Shown here piece by piece: positions 1 to 7,262 of a stretch of DNA of 16,908 bases (the first letter of the stretch is position 1; the number at the start of each line of letters is the position of its first letter). The stretch is from an uncultured Odoribacter sp. GTDB taxonomy: Bacteria; Bacteroidota; Bacteroidia; Bacteroidales; Marinifilaceae. The position numbers were made by a program, and so were the translations under genes. The stretch spans positions 1 through 16,908 of the forward strand of contig UQTM01000073.1 in assembly GCA_900544025.1 (NCBI GenBank), given 5' to 3'. A model generated the notes under the pieces. It saw only the letters and a program-made list of their open reading frames with translations. It did no database searches and was not told the origin of the DNA.

Positions 1-573
1 CGTGTGATATTCCCCGTTTTCCCCGCAAACATCGGTATCCTCCGGCAAATCTTTTATAAACCCAGCATCGACGGCACGTCCGATAAAATCCCTGCCGAGT
101 TTTTCCGCCATCGTGGTCACGACCACCGTTCGGAGCCCGGAAGCCAAAAATTCTTCCACGACTTCCGCCGACGTCTTTCCCCACAAAGGCTCTACGACAG
201 TGATCCCGTAAGGCGACAGCTGCCGCTCGCGATACACTTTCACATCGTGTAAAAAAATATCCCCAAAAATGAAATGCGTCACTCCCCGGTCCAGAAAATA
301 CCTCACCGCCTCCTGCATCGCATGCTCGTAGCCCTGCATTTCGCCCTCCGGTACCAATTCCACCACATACAAGGGAATCCCGATACTCTCCGCCTGTTTT
401 TGCAACAAACCCACCGGAATGGCATGCATGGACGATCTTCGGTTCTGCCTATTCACCGTGGTTAGCAGGGAAACAACTTCGTATTCCCCGGATTGCAGCA
501 CTTTCCACAAAGCCAGAGCCGAATCCTTCCCTCCGCTCCAGTTAAAAACAGCTTTTATCCGTCGGTCTGCCAT
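1..573 (-). CDS. Dph6/MJ0570-family ATP-pyrophosphatase (COG2102), 3' end cut by window
   Basis: The minus strand reads open from ATG at 573 to the left edge, giving 191 residues without a stop, so the C-terminus is missing. The N-terminus carries the PP-loop motif SGGKDS at about residues 13-18, and the visible end has the family signature CGENGEYHT. This combination marks the DUF71 / diphthine-ammonia ligase-like family (usual bacterial length about 220 residues), so some 30 residues are probably lost. Known members adenylate a carboxylate and amidate it with ammonia; Dph6 does this on archaeal and eukaryotic EF-2. Bacteria do not make diphthamide, so the bacterial substrate is different and unknown to me. 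The gene follows three B12-linked lipoprotein genes on the same strand after a 129-nt gap, which suggests a corrinoid-related job (inference). Family assignment is secure, substrate is not. Confidence 0.85.
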   Translation of the reverse strand, partial: MADRRIKAVFNWSGGKDSALALWKVLQSGEYEVVSLLTTVNRQNRRSSMHAIPVGLLQKQAESIGIPLYVVELVPEGEMQGYEHAMQEAVRYFLDRGVTHFIFGDIFLHDVKVYRERQLSPYGITVVEPLWGKTSAEVVEEFLASGLRTVVVTTMAEKLGRDFIGRAVDAGFIKDLPEDTDVCGENGEYHT

Positions 574-606
574 GGTCTGATTATGAATGATTATACTGTA
601 GTACAC

Positions 607-619
607 CGCCCTGCGGGCG
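607..619. repeat. Small GC-rich hairpin
   Basis: CGCCC at 607-611 pairs with GGGCG at 615-619 around a 3-nt loop. It sits in the leader of the PP-loop gene. It is short and may be chance; no T-run follows on either strand. Confidence 0.35.
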
Positions 620-634
620 TCTCGCTAAACGACA

Positions 635-673
635 AAATTCATAAGACTACGAATACCACAGTCTTATGAATTT
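635..673 (-). terminator. Perfect 14-bp inverted repeat, possible intra-operon terminator or processing hairpin
   Basis: AAATTCATAAGACT at 635-648 is exactly complementary to AGTCTTATGAATTT at 660-673, with an 11-nt loop. Read on the minus strand it lies 30 nt after the stop of the 286-residue lipoprotein gene and is followed by only TTTTG. The stem is AT-rich and the T-run short, so it could be a weak terminator, an RNA processing or stability element, or an operator for the downstream PP-loop gene. The hairpin itself is certain; its role is not. Confidence 0.5.
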
Positions 674-702
674 AAGAGAGAAAGGTTTATGTTTATAAGC
701 CC

Positions 703-1563
703 TTAAAAAATCTTAAAACCTACCACTTCGGTAGAGACTTCCCCGATCACATCCACATTTTTAAGAATGCCGCTTTGAACCTTCACAAAATGAATCTGGT
801 TCAATACCACTGCATTCCCTTCGGCATCTATGGCGTTATCCAGTTCAAACTGATTGTACCGATACACCCCGTTTGCCGATTTTTCTATATCCTTCCCCAT
901 ATTATCGGCGTATCCCCAGCCGAAAGCCTGATTTTTCCAAACCCCTCCTTCGTTCACCGTACGGGGCTGGAGCATACTCCCTTTCAATGTATATGAATCG
1001 GCGGTAACCCAAGCCGGATAATACATCTGGTCGTGAAAATCGGGCAGATACAGAATATCTCCTTCATTCCCCTTATTATCTTTCCAATGCACATTTCCCG
1101 GCTGTGAGGGACGGAAATAAGTAACCTCATAACCCCGTTCCGCCTGGTCGCTGCCTTTCAACTCATACCAGGGATCGTCGGCAAGGCCATTGCCGTTCAC
1201 ATCCTCCGACACCCAGACAATTCCGGGCTCAGAACTTCCTTCAAAAGGGTTTCCGATTACTCCGAAATCATATCCTTTCCGATTTTTCACCACCTTAGGC
1301 AGCTTCACCGTGATATAGCCACCGAACGAGCCTAAAGACACATACAGTTTGTTTTTCAGACGAGTTTCCGCCCAGGCATTCGCTTCCGCCATAGTCTTAA
1401 ACTCCCCGTGCTCATTGATGAACTGACCGGGAGCCGGGCAATATTCCAGCACTTTCACCTGTCCGGGAGCGATTTCATCGTCGTCGTTATCGTCCTTATC
1501 CACGGAACAGGCCGTAAAAGCCAAGGCTAACGCCATTCCATAACAATAAAAGCTTTTCTTCAT
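703..1563 (-). CDS. Surface lipoprotein with DxNGNGxxDD loop, in a B12-riboswitch operon
   Basis: A 286-residue exported lipoprotein. Residues 1-18 form a signal peptide ending in the lipobox FTAC with lipidated Cys19, followed by an acid-rich stretch (SVDKDDNDDDE) like the surface-export signal of Bacteroidota, so it should face outward. The mature part contains DVNGNGLADDPWYELKGS near residues 120-140, which resembles calcium-binding DxNxNG loops of a conserved but poorly described 'cell surface protein' family. It starts 4 nt after the stop of the second BtuG-like gene, so the two are surely co-transcribed. Given the riboswitch upstream, I infer a role in corrinoid capture at the cell surface, perhaps as a partner of the TonB receptor and BtuG. 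I cannot tell whether it matches the known B12-binding BtuH family. Location is well supported; function is inference. Confidence 0.72.
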   Translation of the reverse strand: MKKSFYCYGMALALAFTACSVDKDDNDDDEIAPGQVKVLEYCPAPGQFINEHGEFKTMAEANAWAETRLKNKLYVSLGSFGGYITVKLPKVVKNRKGYDFGVIGNPFEGSSEPGIVWVSEDVNGNGLADDPWYELKGSDQAERGYEVTYFRPSQPGNVHWKDNKGNEGDILYLPDFHDQMYYPAWVTADSYTLKGSMLQPRTVNEGGVWKNQAFGWGYADNMGKDIEKSANGVYRYNQFELDNAIDAEGNAVVLNQIHFVKVQSGILKNVDVIGEVSTEVVGFKIF

Positions 1564-1567
1564 ATCA

Positions 1568-2938
1568 TTAATTATTAAATAAAACAGCCTGAGGAGCTAC
1601 ATCTCCGCAATCTATCGATTTTACCTTATTCCCGGCAGCATCGAACACAACGATTTTTCCTGCGTCCTCGTTCCAGCCCACTTCTTCCGAATAACAAACC
1701 CAAAGTTCTCCATTCCGGGGATTTACATTTATCCCCGCCCCGGACAATTCTTCATCGCCTTCAGGAGCTGCAATGAAAGGAACGCTCAACGAAGCTGCGT
1801 TTCCCAACACATATTTATATATGCTCTGATCTTCAGCAGGAATATAAATTTCGTTCCCGGTTTTACTCAAAGCCAGACCGGCAGTATAAATACCGTGCTG
1901 GTAGCCGGACAACATCGGTTTAAAGGGAAGGACTTCTTTTTTCAACGTCAGGTCGGAAGCGATCCGGACAAGATAATATTCCGTCTTTTCTTCGTTACAT
2001 CCGATGGTATATACATCGCCGCCCGCTTTTACGAAATTGATCTTACCATCCTGCCAAACCTCCAAAACCGACGGCTCCGGCATCCCGTTTTCGGCAGCAT
2101 TCAATACATCGTTCAATCCGTAAACATTCACTTTAGCCAGCGACTGATAAGTCATATTTCCCAACAATTTCCCATTCACGACAATACCGTTATAGATAGC
2201 CCATCCGTATTTCTTTAACAACTGAACTTTTGAAAAAGAGGTCAGGTCCATCCGGTAAGCGCCCCCTCCGATCACCAACGCCTGCTGGTCGTTCAAAGGA
2301 ACGAAGCCATCCAGATTGGCAGCCACGACAGCGGAATTTTCTGCATATAGGGTTTTGGCATCGGCAGAGAATATATGTTCGACATTGGAAGTCGAAGTGG
2401 AAACCATCATATATAATTTATCGTCGATCCGGGTTGCATAAAGATCGTCATAAGACCCCAAATTTATCCCCTCTCCATAATTCAACGAAGAATACACATC
2501 GGAATAACGTTTTCCGGTCTCCGTATCGTAATAATCCACAGAATTTTTTTGCACGATCAGTACGCCTTGGGTTAAATCGGTTTTCGACACGATATCGGCC
2601 TCCAGCATCACTTCGCCTTTGGCATTTTTCAAAGTACATTCCACTTTTGCCCGGCAAGGCTTTTCAATCCTGTAAGTAAAAGCAGAATCCGAAGAAACCT
2701 CCTGCCCGTTTAATTTCCACGCATAGGATACTCCTGCCGTATCCAGTAACTGAGGAGCGAAAACAATGGAATCGCCCACGGCGGGGGTCAGTGTCCCCAC
2801 AGGAAAACTCCCTTTCAGCACGGTGGGAATACCCATCATATCCATATCGATATGCAGCCGGTCACAATCGTCGTCTTCACAGGCAATAAAACCTACTGCC
2901 AAAAATGCCATTAAAATAAAAGTATATATTTTATTCAT
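1568..2938 (-). CDS. BtuG-like (DUF5074/YncE-type) surface lipoprotein, second copy
   Basis: ATG at 2938 is preferred over the TTG two codons upstream because it begins a clean signal peptide (MNKIYTF...) with lipobox GFIAC and lipidated Cys20. The next residues (EDDDCD) are an acid-rich surface-export signal. An Ig/PKD-like strand region follows (about 35-110), then a repetitive beta-propeller-like part with the start GVLIVQKNSVDYYDTETGKRY and blades such as DKLYMMVS and NEIYIPAEDQSIYKY. BtuG proteins bind cobalamin very tightly outside the cell and hand it to BtuB. This one is clearly a diverged paralog of the gene just upstream: both begin C-x-DDDCD and share GxPxxLKGxFP-like residues after it. 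Gap to the upstream gene is 14 nt. The propeller motif is weaker here than in the first copy, so ligand may differ. Confidence 0.72.
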   Translation of the reverse strand: MNKIYTFILMAFLAVGFIACEDDDCDRLHIDMDMMGIPTVLKGSFPVGTLTPAVGDSIVFAPQLLDTAGVSYAWKLNGQEVSSDSAFTYRIEKPCRAKVECTLKNAKGEVMLEADIVSKTDLTQGVLIVQKNSVDYYDTETGKRYSDVYSSLNYGEGINLGSYDDLYATRIDDKLYMMVSTSTSNVEHIFSADAKTLYAENSAVVAANLDGFVPLNDQQALVIGGGAYRMDLTSFSKVQLLKKYGWAIYNGIVVNGKLLGNMTYQSLAKVNVYGLNDVLNAAENGMPEPSVLEVWQDGKINFVKAGGDVYTIGCNEEKTEYYLVRIASDLTLKKEVLPFKPMLSGYQHGIYTAGLALSKTGNEIYIPAEDQSIYKYVLGNAASLSVPFIAAPEGDEELSGAGINVNPRNGELWVCYSEEVGWNEDAGKIVVFDAAGNKVKSIDCGDVAPQAVLFNN

Positions 2939-2952
2939 CGCCAATAGCCTAA

Positions 2953-4335
2953 TTACTGTTCATTAAAAATAATTGTTCCGGGGAAATAATAACCGTCGAA
3001 CATCACTTCGGAAATCTTTTCTCCGGTAGTTCCGTTAAAACGTACGATCAGATTCTTTTGATAATCCTCCGTCAGATAAGTCGCCAACACTTCTTTGGTG
3101 GCGGGATTTACCCGGATTCCGGCTCCATAAAAACCGTAACCTTCTTTCTCATACGAAGTAAAAGGTTGTTCGGGAGCGGCATTTTCAAACGTGGATTTAT
3201 AAATTTTCCCTCCTGCAAGATAGAAGAAATTTTCGCCGTCGCCACAGAACGAATCCTCCCGGTAGGCTCCGAAGCTCGAAGGTTCGTAATCGCTCCGGAC
3301 CGGAACTTTTTCGACGGAAAGGTCGGGTTTGATTTTCACCAGATTATTACCCGATTTCGCAGACTCGACGGTATATATATTCCCGTCTTTTCCGGCCACG
3401 AACCGGCAACCGCCCGTTGTGGTTACATCGATAGTCGTGTAAGGAAAAGAATTACTGAACGTGTATTGTGAAAGATCGTCGTTCAGGATTCTTTCCACTT
3501 CCAGCACGTGCATTTTCTTAGACTTCACATTCAACAGCAGTTTACCTCGATAGACAGAAGCGCTTCCGCATCCGCCCCAGGTATCGTCCATCACGATCTG
3601 CTCGGAAGCGAAAGTTTCCAGATCCACCCGGAAGACATCGCCGTTAGCGGTCACCACGCCATATTTATCGCTTAAACCGATAAACTCATAAACCTGCCGG
3701 GTTCCGGCGAGGACAGGCGCGCTTTTCTCTATATAGAGTGTTTTCGGATCGACAACCGTCAATTGATTCCCTTGTTTGGAACAGATATAGAGTTTCCCGT
3801 TCCATAAAGTGGCGGATTGGCTGGTAGTACCCAGGGACGCCCCGAAATTTTGGTTTCTCAAAGCCCGGGTTTCGACAGCATTGCTCCTATAATCGTAATA
3901 CGATACGCTTCCCGTTTCATGACCGAACCAGCCTTCGTTTATAATAAGGCAGCCTCCGGTATAATCCGCTCCCGGAACGACCAGTTTATTTTGCAAGATA
4001 ACTTTTCCAAAATCATTGATCAATTCCAGCACCACCAGAGAACGGGACGGACGTTCCGCCGTGAAAGAAAACCGGGGCTCGGTTCCCATATCCTCTTCGT
4101 TCATATACCATTGATAATATACATCTCCGGAAGAAGTCACCCGGGGCGCATAGTCGTAAGTCTCCCCGACATTCAGTTGCACGCCGCTTTCCGGAAAAGT
4201 CCCTTCTTTCAAAGCAGGCAACCCCAGCAAACTGTCGGCATGGCGAAGGTCACAGTCGTCGTCCGAACAAGCGGTCAGAGCCGTTGCCATCACAACAAAC
4301 ATCCCACACGTCTTAATAAAATGCTTTACATTCAT
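2953..4335 (-). CDS. btuG-like: BtuG-like (DUF5074/YncE-type) surface lipoprotein, first gene after the B12 riboswitch
   Basis: ATG at 4335 is chosen over an in-frame TTG at 4341, because it opens a normal signal peptide ending in lipobox ALTAC with lipidated Cys23. SDDDCD follows, a good match to the Bacteroides-type surface-export signal. After an Ig/PKD-like domain (about 45-125, VYYQWYMNEEDMG) comes the DUF5074 hallmark GGCLIINEGWFGHETGSVSYYDY, then propeller repeats (GKLYICSKQGNQLTVVDPKTL, GNIYTVESAKSGNNLVKIKPDL, NPATKEVLATYL). BtuG proteins are seven-bladed propellers that capture vitamin B12 on the cell surface for BtuB; placement right behind a cobalamin riboswitch fits this. It is longer than a bare propeller because of the N-terminal domain. 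Domain call is firm; cobalamin as the ligand is inferred from context. The leader between riboswitch and ATG is about 105 nt. Confidence 0.78.
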   Translation of the reverse strand: MNVKHFIKTCGMFVVMATALTACSDDDCDLRHADSLLGLPALKEGTFPESGVQLNVGETYDYAPRVTSSGDVYYQWYMNEEDMGTEPRFSFTAERPSRSLVVLELINDFGKVILQNKLVVPGADYTGGCLIINEGWFGHETGSVSYYDYRSNAVETRALRNQNFGASLGTTSQSATLWNGKLYICSKQGNQLTVVDPKTLYIEKSAPVLAGTRQVYEFIGLSDKYGVVTANGDVFRVDLETFASEQIVMDDTWGGCGSASVYRGKLLLNVKSKKMHVLEVERILNDDLSQYTFSNSFPYTTIDVTTTGGCRFVAGKDGNIYTVESAKSGNNLVKIKPDLSVEKVPVRSDYEPSSFGAYREDSFCGDGENFFYLAGGKIYKSTFENAAPEQPFTSYEKEGYGFYGAGIRVNPATKEVLATYLTEDYQKNLIVRFNGTTGEKISEVMFDGYYFPGTIIFNEQ

Positions 4336-4363
4336 ATCCAAAAATTTAAAATATTAAATTCGT

Positions 4364-4371
4364 CAAATATA
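4364..4371 (-). promoter_or_regulatory. Possible second promoter -7 box between riboswitch and first gene
   Basis: The minus strand reads TATATTTG, an exact TAnnTTTG match, 28 nt before ATG at 4335. That would give a leader of about 20 nt, normal for this phylum. A clear TTTG at -33 is lacking (only a TTTTC-like stretch), so this may be chance in AT-rich DNA. Confidence 0.3.
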
Positions 4372-4439
4372 AAGCGATGAAAATCAGAGAAAAGACAATA
4401 GAAATCTTTTGCGCTCTAACTCCCGAAAGCTTATAAATA

Positions 4440-4612
4440 AATACATTGGCAGGTCTTCTGACTCTCTCTGTTTCAACGCCTTCCCATTCTTTTCAAACAG
4501 TGGCATAATCGTTAAAACCATATTCGAGATTACAGCTGCGGGAACAGTATCCGATTTCCACGGATTTCCCTATTAAGCATACAAACCGGATAGTTTGCAT
4601 CGCACCAACGAG
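4440..4612 (-). ncRNA. Cobalamin (B12/AdoCbl-class) riboswitch
   Basis: Read 5' to 3' on the minus strand, the conserved blocks appear in the right order: GGTGC at about 4606-4602, a hairpin arm pair, AATAGGGAA at 4574-4566, CCCGCAGCTGTAA at 4542-4530, GCCACTG at 4504-4498, GGGAAGGC at 4485-4478, and the terminal B12 box AGTCAGAAGACCTGCC at 4463-4448. This is the standard cobalamin riboswitch core. It controls the downstream BtuG-like operon, presumably shutting expression when B12 is plentiful. I see no strong intrinsic terminator between the B12 box and the ATG at 4335, so control by ribosome access is more likely, but this is not shown. Exact ends are approximate. Confidence 0.95.
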
Positions 4613-4615
4613 GCG

Positions 4616-4646
4616 CAAAATTATAATAATTCCATTCTCCCGCCAA
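4616..4646 (-). promoter_or_regulatory. Promoter of the B12-riboswitch operon (Bacteroidota type)
   Basis: On the minus strand TTG at 4646-4644 is followed after 20 nt by TAATTTTG at 4623-4616, an exact TAnnTTTG -7 box with normal spacing. The implied start near 4610 lies just before the first conserved riboswitch block. Confidence 0.65.
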
Positions 4647-4660
4647 TTATCTGCCGATAA

Positions 4661-4691
4661 TTTCAAATATTTTTCAGAATCCTTATTTTTG
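4661..4691 (+). promoter_or_regulatory. Promoter of the two-component operon
   Basis: TTTC at 4661-4664, then 19 nt, then TATTTTTG at 4684-4691 (TAnnTTTG match). The implied start is near 4698, about 70 nt before the response regulator ATG. It is back-to-back with the B12 operon promoter. Confidence 0.5.
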
Positions 4692-4767
4692 TTTGTGCTA
4701 AATTTAAAGAGTCGTTTGCCGGACATATAAACAATACTCATTTCCACAGGAATAAAATTAGAAGACG

Positions 4768-5445
4768 ATGAAGATTTTAATCATAGAAGACGACGCTTCC
4801 TTGCGCGAGATCATGCAGCATTCTTTGGAAAAAGAACGTCACATCGTTGAGGTTGCGCCCAATTTCCAAACCGCCCTGCAAAAAATCGAAGACTATAATT
4901 ACGACTGTATTCTGCTCGACATCATGCTCCCGGACGGGAACGGCCTGCAATTGCTGAACACGTTGAAGGAACTGCGAAAACAGGAAAACGTGATTATTAT
5001 TTCAGCCAAAGACTCTTTAGAGGATAAGGTCATAGGTTTAGACCTCGGAGCGGACGACTACCTGCCCAAACCTTTCCACCTGGCGGAACTGAACGCCCGG
5101 ATTAAAAGCGTGGCCCGGCGGAATCATCCCGGTAGCCCGGATTTCATCGAATACGGAAACATCAGGGTCAATCCCGGCCTTTTCCGGGTATATGTAAACG
5201 ATACGGAACTCGAACTCAACCGGAAAGAATACGACATTTTGTATTATTTTATCAACCGCCCAGATCGCCTGATCAATAAAAATTTATTGGCAGAAGCCGT
5301 ATGGGGCGACCACATCGACCAGGCAGACAATTTCGATTTTATCTATGCCCAGATCAAAAACCTGAGAAAAAAATTAAATCTGGCGGAAGCCTCGGCTGAA
5401 ATAAAAGCCGTGTACGGTTTCGGCTATAAAATGACTTTAAAATGA
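4768..5445 (+). CDS. OmpR/PhoB-type response regulator
   Basis: A 225-residue regulator with a receiver domain (about 1-118) and a winged-helix DNA-binding domain (about 128-224). Key receiver residues are all present: acidic pair Asp8/Asp9, phosphoacceptor Asp51 in CILLDIMLPDG, Ser79 and Lys101 in the DDYLPKPF motif. The C-terminal part (LELNRKEYDILYYFINRPDRLINKNLLAEAVWG ... IKNLRKKL ... YGFGYKM) is the usual trans_reg_C pattern. Its stop overlaps the start of the kinase gene by 4 nt (ATGA), so the two form a translationally coupled pair. The likely target is the downstream PepSY-like gene pair, and perhaps its own promoter. The divergent B12 operon shares the upstream spacer, but I see no evidence that this regulator controls it. 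Confidence 0.95.
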   Translation: MKILIIEDDASLREIMQHSLEKERHIVEVAPNFQTALQKIEDYNYDCILLDIMLPDGNGLQLLNTLKELRKQENVIIISAKDSLEDKVIGLDLGADDYLPKPFHLAELNARIKSVARRNHPGSPDFIEYGNIRVNPGLFRVYVNDTELELNRKEYDILYYFINRPDRLINKNLLAEAVWGDHIDQADNFDFIYAQIKNLRKKLNLAEASAEIKAVYGFGYKMTLK

Positions 5446-6719
5446 GACTGATCGTTCGTATCTTAACCCGTCTTGTCCCTGCCCTTCTGGTGATAACCAC
5501 GTTATGGGGCATATTCTTTTATTATGCCCTTATGGATGAGGTAAACGATGAAACGGACGATACGTTGGAAGATTATTCCGAAATCATCATCACCCGTTTT
5601 TTAGCGGGACAGGAAATGCCATCCCAGGCCGACGGTACGAACAACAGCTACTATTTAACCCAGGTACCGGAGGAATACGCGGAAAAATACGAGCAAATAC
5701 GTTATTCCGACGAAATGGTATATATTCCGGAAAAAAAGGAAACCGAACCGGCGAGAATATTAAAAACCATTTTCCAAAATGAAAACGGGGAATATTACGA
5801 ACTGATCGTCAGTATCCCCAACATTGAAAAAGACGACCTGCGGGAAGCGATTCTCTACTGGATCATCTTTTTATATCTTACCCTGTTGATAACCATCCTA
5901 CTCATAAACCTATGGGTTTTCTACCGGAGCATGCGCCCCCTTTACACCCTTTTGAAATGGCTGGATCGTTACTCCATTAGCGGCAATAACCCCGTCCTGG
6001 AGAATAACACGAAGATTACCGAATTTAAAAAACTCAATGAAGCCGCTATCCGTCAGGCCGAACGCAATAAAAACCTGTTCGAGCAACAAAAACAATTTAT
6101 CAGCAACGCTTCCCACGAACTGCAAACTCCGCTGGCCATTTGCCGGAACCGTCTGGAAATGCTTGCCGACAACGACACCCTGACGGAAGAGCAGCTGACA
6201 GAGATTTTTAAAACTCAATCCACGCTGGATTATATCATCAAGCTAAACAAATCGTTATTATTCCTTTCCAAAATAGATAACGGGCAATTTCAGGAAATCA
6301 AAGAAATATCGTTCAACGAGTTAATTCATAAATTCCTGCCCGATTACGAAGAAGCGTACGGCTATCTAAATATCACGGTTCACGTCGAAGAGAAAGGCAC
6401 TTTCACGGTAGGTATGGACGAAGCCTTATCGGGAGCCTTAGTTTCCAATCTTCTAAAAAACGCTTTCGTACACAACCGGAAAGATAAGGGAGAACTGTAC
6501 ATAGAAATCACCTCCGGCAGCATCACCGTTCTCAATACCGGAGACGAAGGAATGCTGGACGAAACCCATCTTTTCGAACGTTTCCGGCAAGGAAAAACGA
6601 AAAAAGAAGGCTCTACCGGGCTGGGATTGTCGATCATGGCGGCGATTTGCAAGACCTGTCGTCTCCAAATCCGGTACTTTTATAACGGAAAACACGGTTT
6701 TGAGATAAAAAAATCGTGA
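5442..6719 (+). CDS. Membrane sensor histidine kinase, partner of the upstream regulator
   Basis: A 425-residue inner-membrane kinase. Two hydrophobic helices (about 7-29 and 136-160) frame a periplasmic sensor region of about 105 residues, rich in Glu, Asp and Tyr, which I cannot match to a named sensor fold. The cytoplasmic part has the H-box SNASHELQTPL with phospho-accepting His225, the N-box NLLKNAFVHN (Asn336/Asn340), the G1-like TVLNTGD, the F-box FERFRQG and the G2 box GSTGLGLSI near 390-398, so it should be active. The linker after the second helix is short, like a reduced HAMP. Its acidic, tyrosine-rich sensor region and the exported PepSY-like proteins downstream suggest an envelope signal, possibly one sensed through those proteins (inference). 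Confidence 0.95.
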   Translation: MRLIVRILTRLVPALLVITTLWGIFFYYALMDEVNDETDDTLEDYSEIIITRFLAGQEMPSQADGTNNSYYLTQVPEEYAEKYEQIRYSDEMVYIPEKKETEPARILKTIFQNENGEYYELIVSIPNIEKDDLREAILYWIIFLYLTLLITILLINLWVFYRSMRPLYTLLKWLDRYSISGNNPVLENNTKITEFKKLNEAAIRQAERNKNLFEQQKQFISNASHELQTPLAICRNRLEMLADNDTLTEEQLTEIFKTQSTLDYIIKLNKSLLFLSKIDNGQFQEIKEISFNELIHKFLPDYEEAYGYLNITVHVEEKGTFTVGMDEALSGALVSNLLKNAFVHNRKDKGELYIEITSGSITVLNTGDEGMLDETHLFERFRQGKTKKEGSTGLGLSIMAAICKTCRLQIRYFYNGKHGFEIKKS

Positions 6720-6758
6720 AACAGAGATAAATTTCATATTTTTTTCAGTTTTACCCCT

Positions 6759-6766
6759 CAATTTTG
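6759..6766 (+). promoter_or_regulatory. Possible promoter -7 box for the PepSY-like pair
   Basis: CAATTTTG differs from TAnnTTTG by one base and lies 33 nt before the ATG at 6799, which gives a leader of about 26 nt. No clean -33 element is visible, which would fit a promoter that needs the adjacent response regulator (inference). Confidence 0.4.
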
Positions 6767-6798
6767 TTTCATCAAATTAAACTTAAAAACGAAAAGAT

Positions 6799-7236
6799 AT
6801 GAAAAAGTTAATGATTGTACTCGTATGCCTGTTTACTTTACAGGGACTTGCCAAAGCCGATAACGACAAGCCTGTCGAAATGAAAGAACTGCCTCAAAAG
6901 GCCCTTACCTTTATGAATAAGTATTTCGCAGATGTGAAGGTTTCTTATGCAAAACTCGAAGAAGACCTTTGGGAAAAGAAATACGATGTTGTTTTGGTAA
7001 ACGGTCAGAAAGTGGAATTCGATAAAAACGGAGAATGGCTGGAAGTGGATTGCAAATTTTCCACCGTTCCGGAAACGATCGTCCCGGAAGCAATCAAAAA
7101 TTATGTGAAACAACATTTCCCGGAACAAAAAATAATAAAAATCGAACGGGACAAGAAGGAATATGAAGTGAAACTGACCAACAGACTGGAAATTACATTC
7201 GATAAGAAATTCAGAGCGATCGATATAGACGACTAA
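6799..7236 (+). CDS. Periplasmic PepSY-like (DUF2874-type) protein
   Basis: A 145-residue secreted protein. The signal peptide MKKLMIVLVCLFTLQGLAKA is probably cut before DNDKP. The rest is two similar halves (about 27-82 and 86-145), each with a helix (LPQKALTFMNKYF; VPEAIKNYVKQHFP) followed by strands ending in a 'KVEFDKNGEWLEVD' / 'EITFDKKFRAIDID' motif. This is the pattern of the PepSY-like DUF2874 family, small periplasmic proteins found in many Bacteroidales, often beside two-component systems. Known relatives fold like beta-lactamase-inhibitor domains and have no enzyme activity. It follows the kinase gene by 79 nt and precedes a lipoprotein relative by 26 nt. I infer that it is a target of, or accessory to, the kinase. 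No specific ligand can be claimed. Confidence 0.8.
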   Translation: MKKLMIVLVCLFTLQGLAKADNDKPVEMKELPQKALTFMNKYFADVKVSYAKLEEDLWEKKYDVVLVNGQKVEFDKNGEWLEVDCKFSTVPETIVPEAIKNYVKQHFPEQKIIKIERDKKEYEVKLTNRLEITFDKKFRAIDIDD

Positions 7237-7262
7237 TCCCATCCACATTAAAACAGAAAATC

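Noticed and set aside
2230..2679. 149-codon plus-strand open frame
   Set aside because: Antisense to the second BtuG-like gene, which has signal peptide, lipobox and paralog support.
4493..4747. 84-codon minus-strand open frame
   Set aside because: It lies across the cobalamin riboswitch and its promoter; the conserved RNA blocks explain the sequence.
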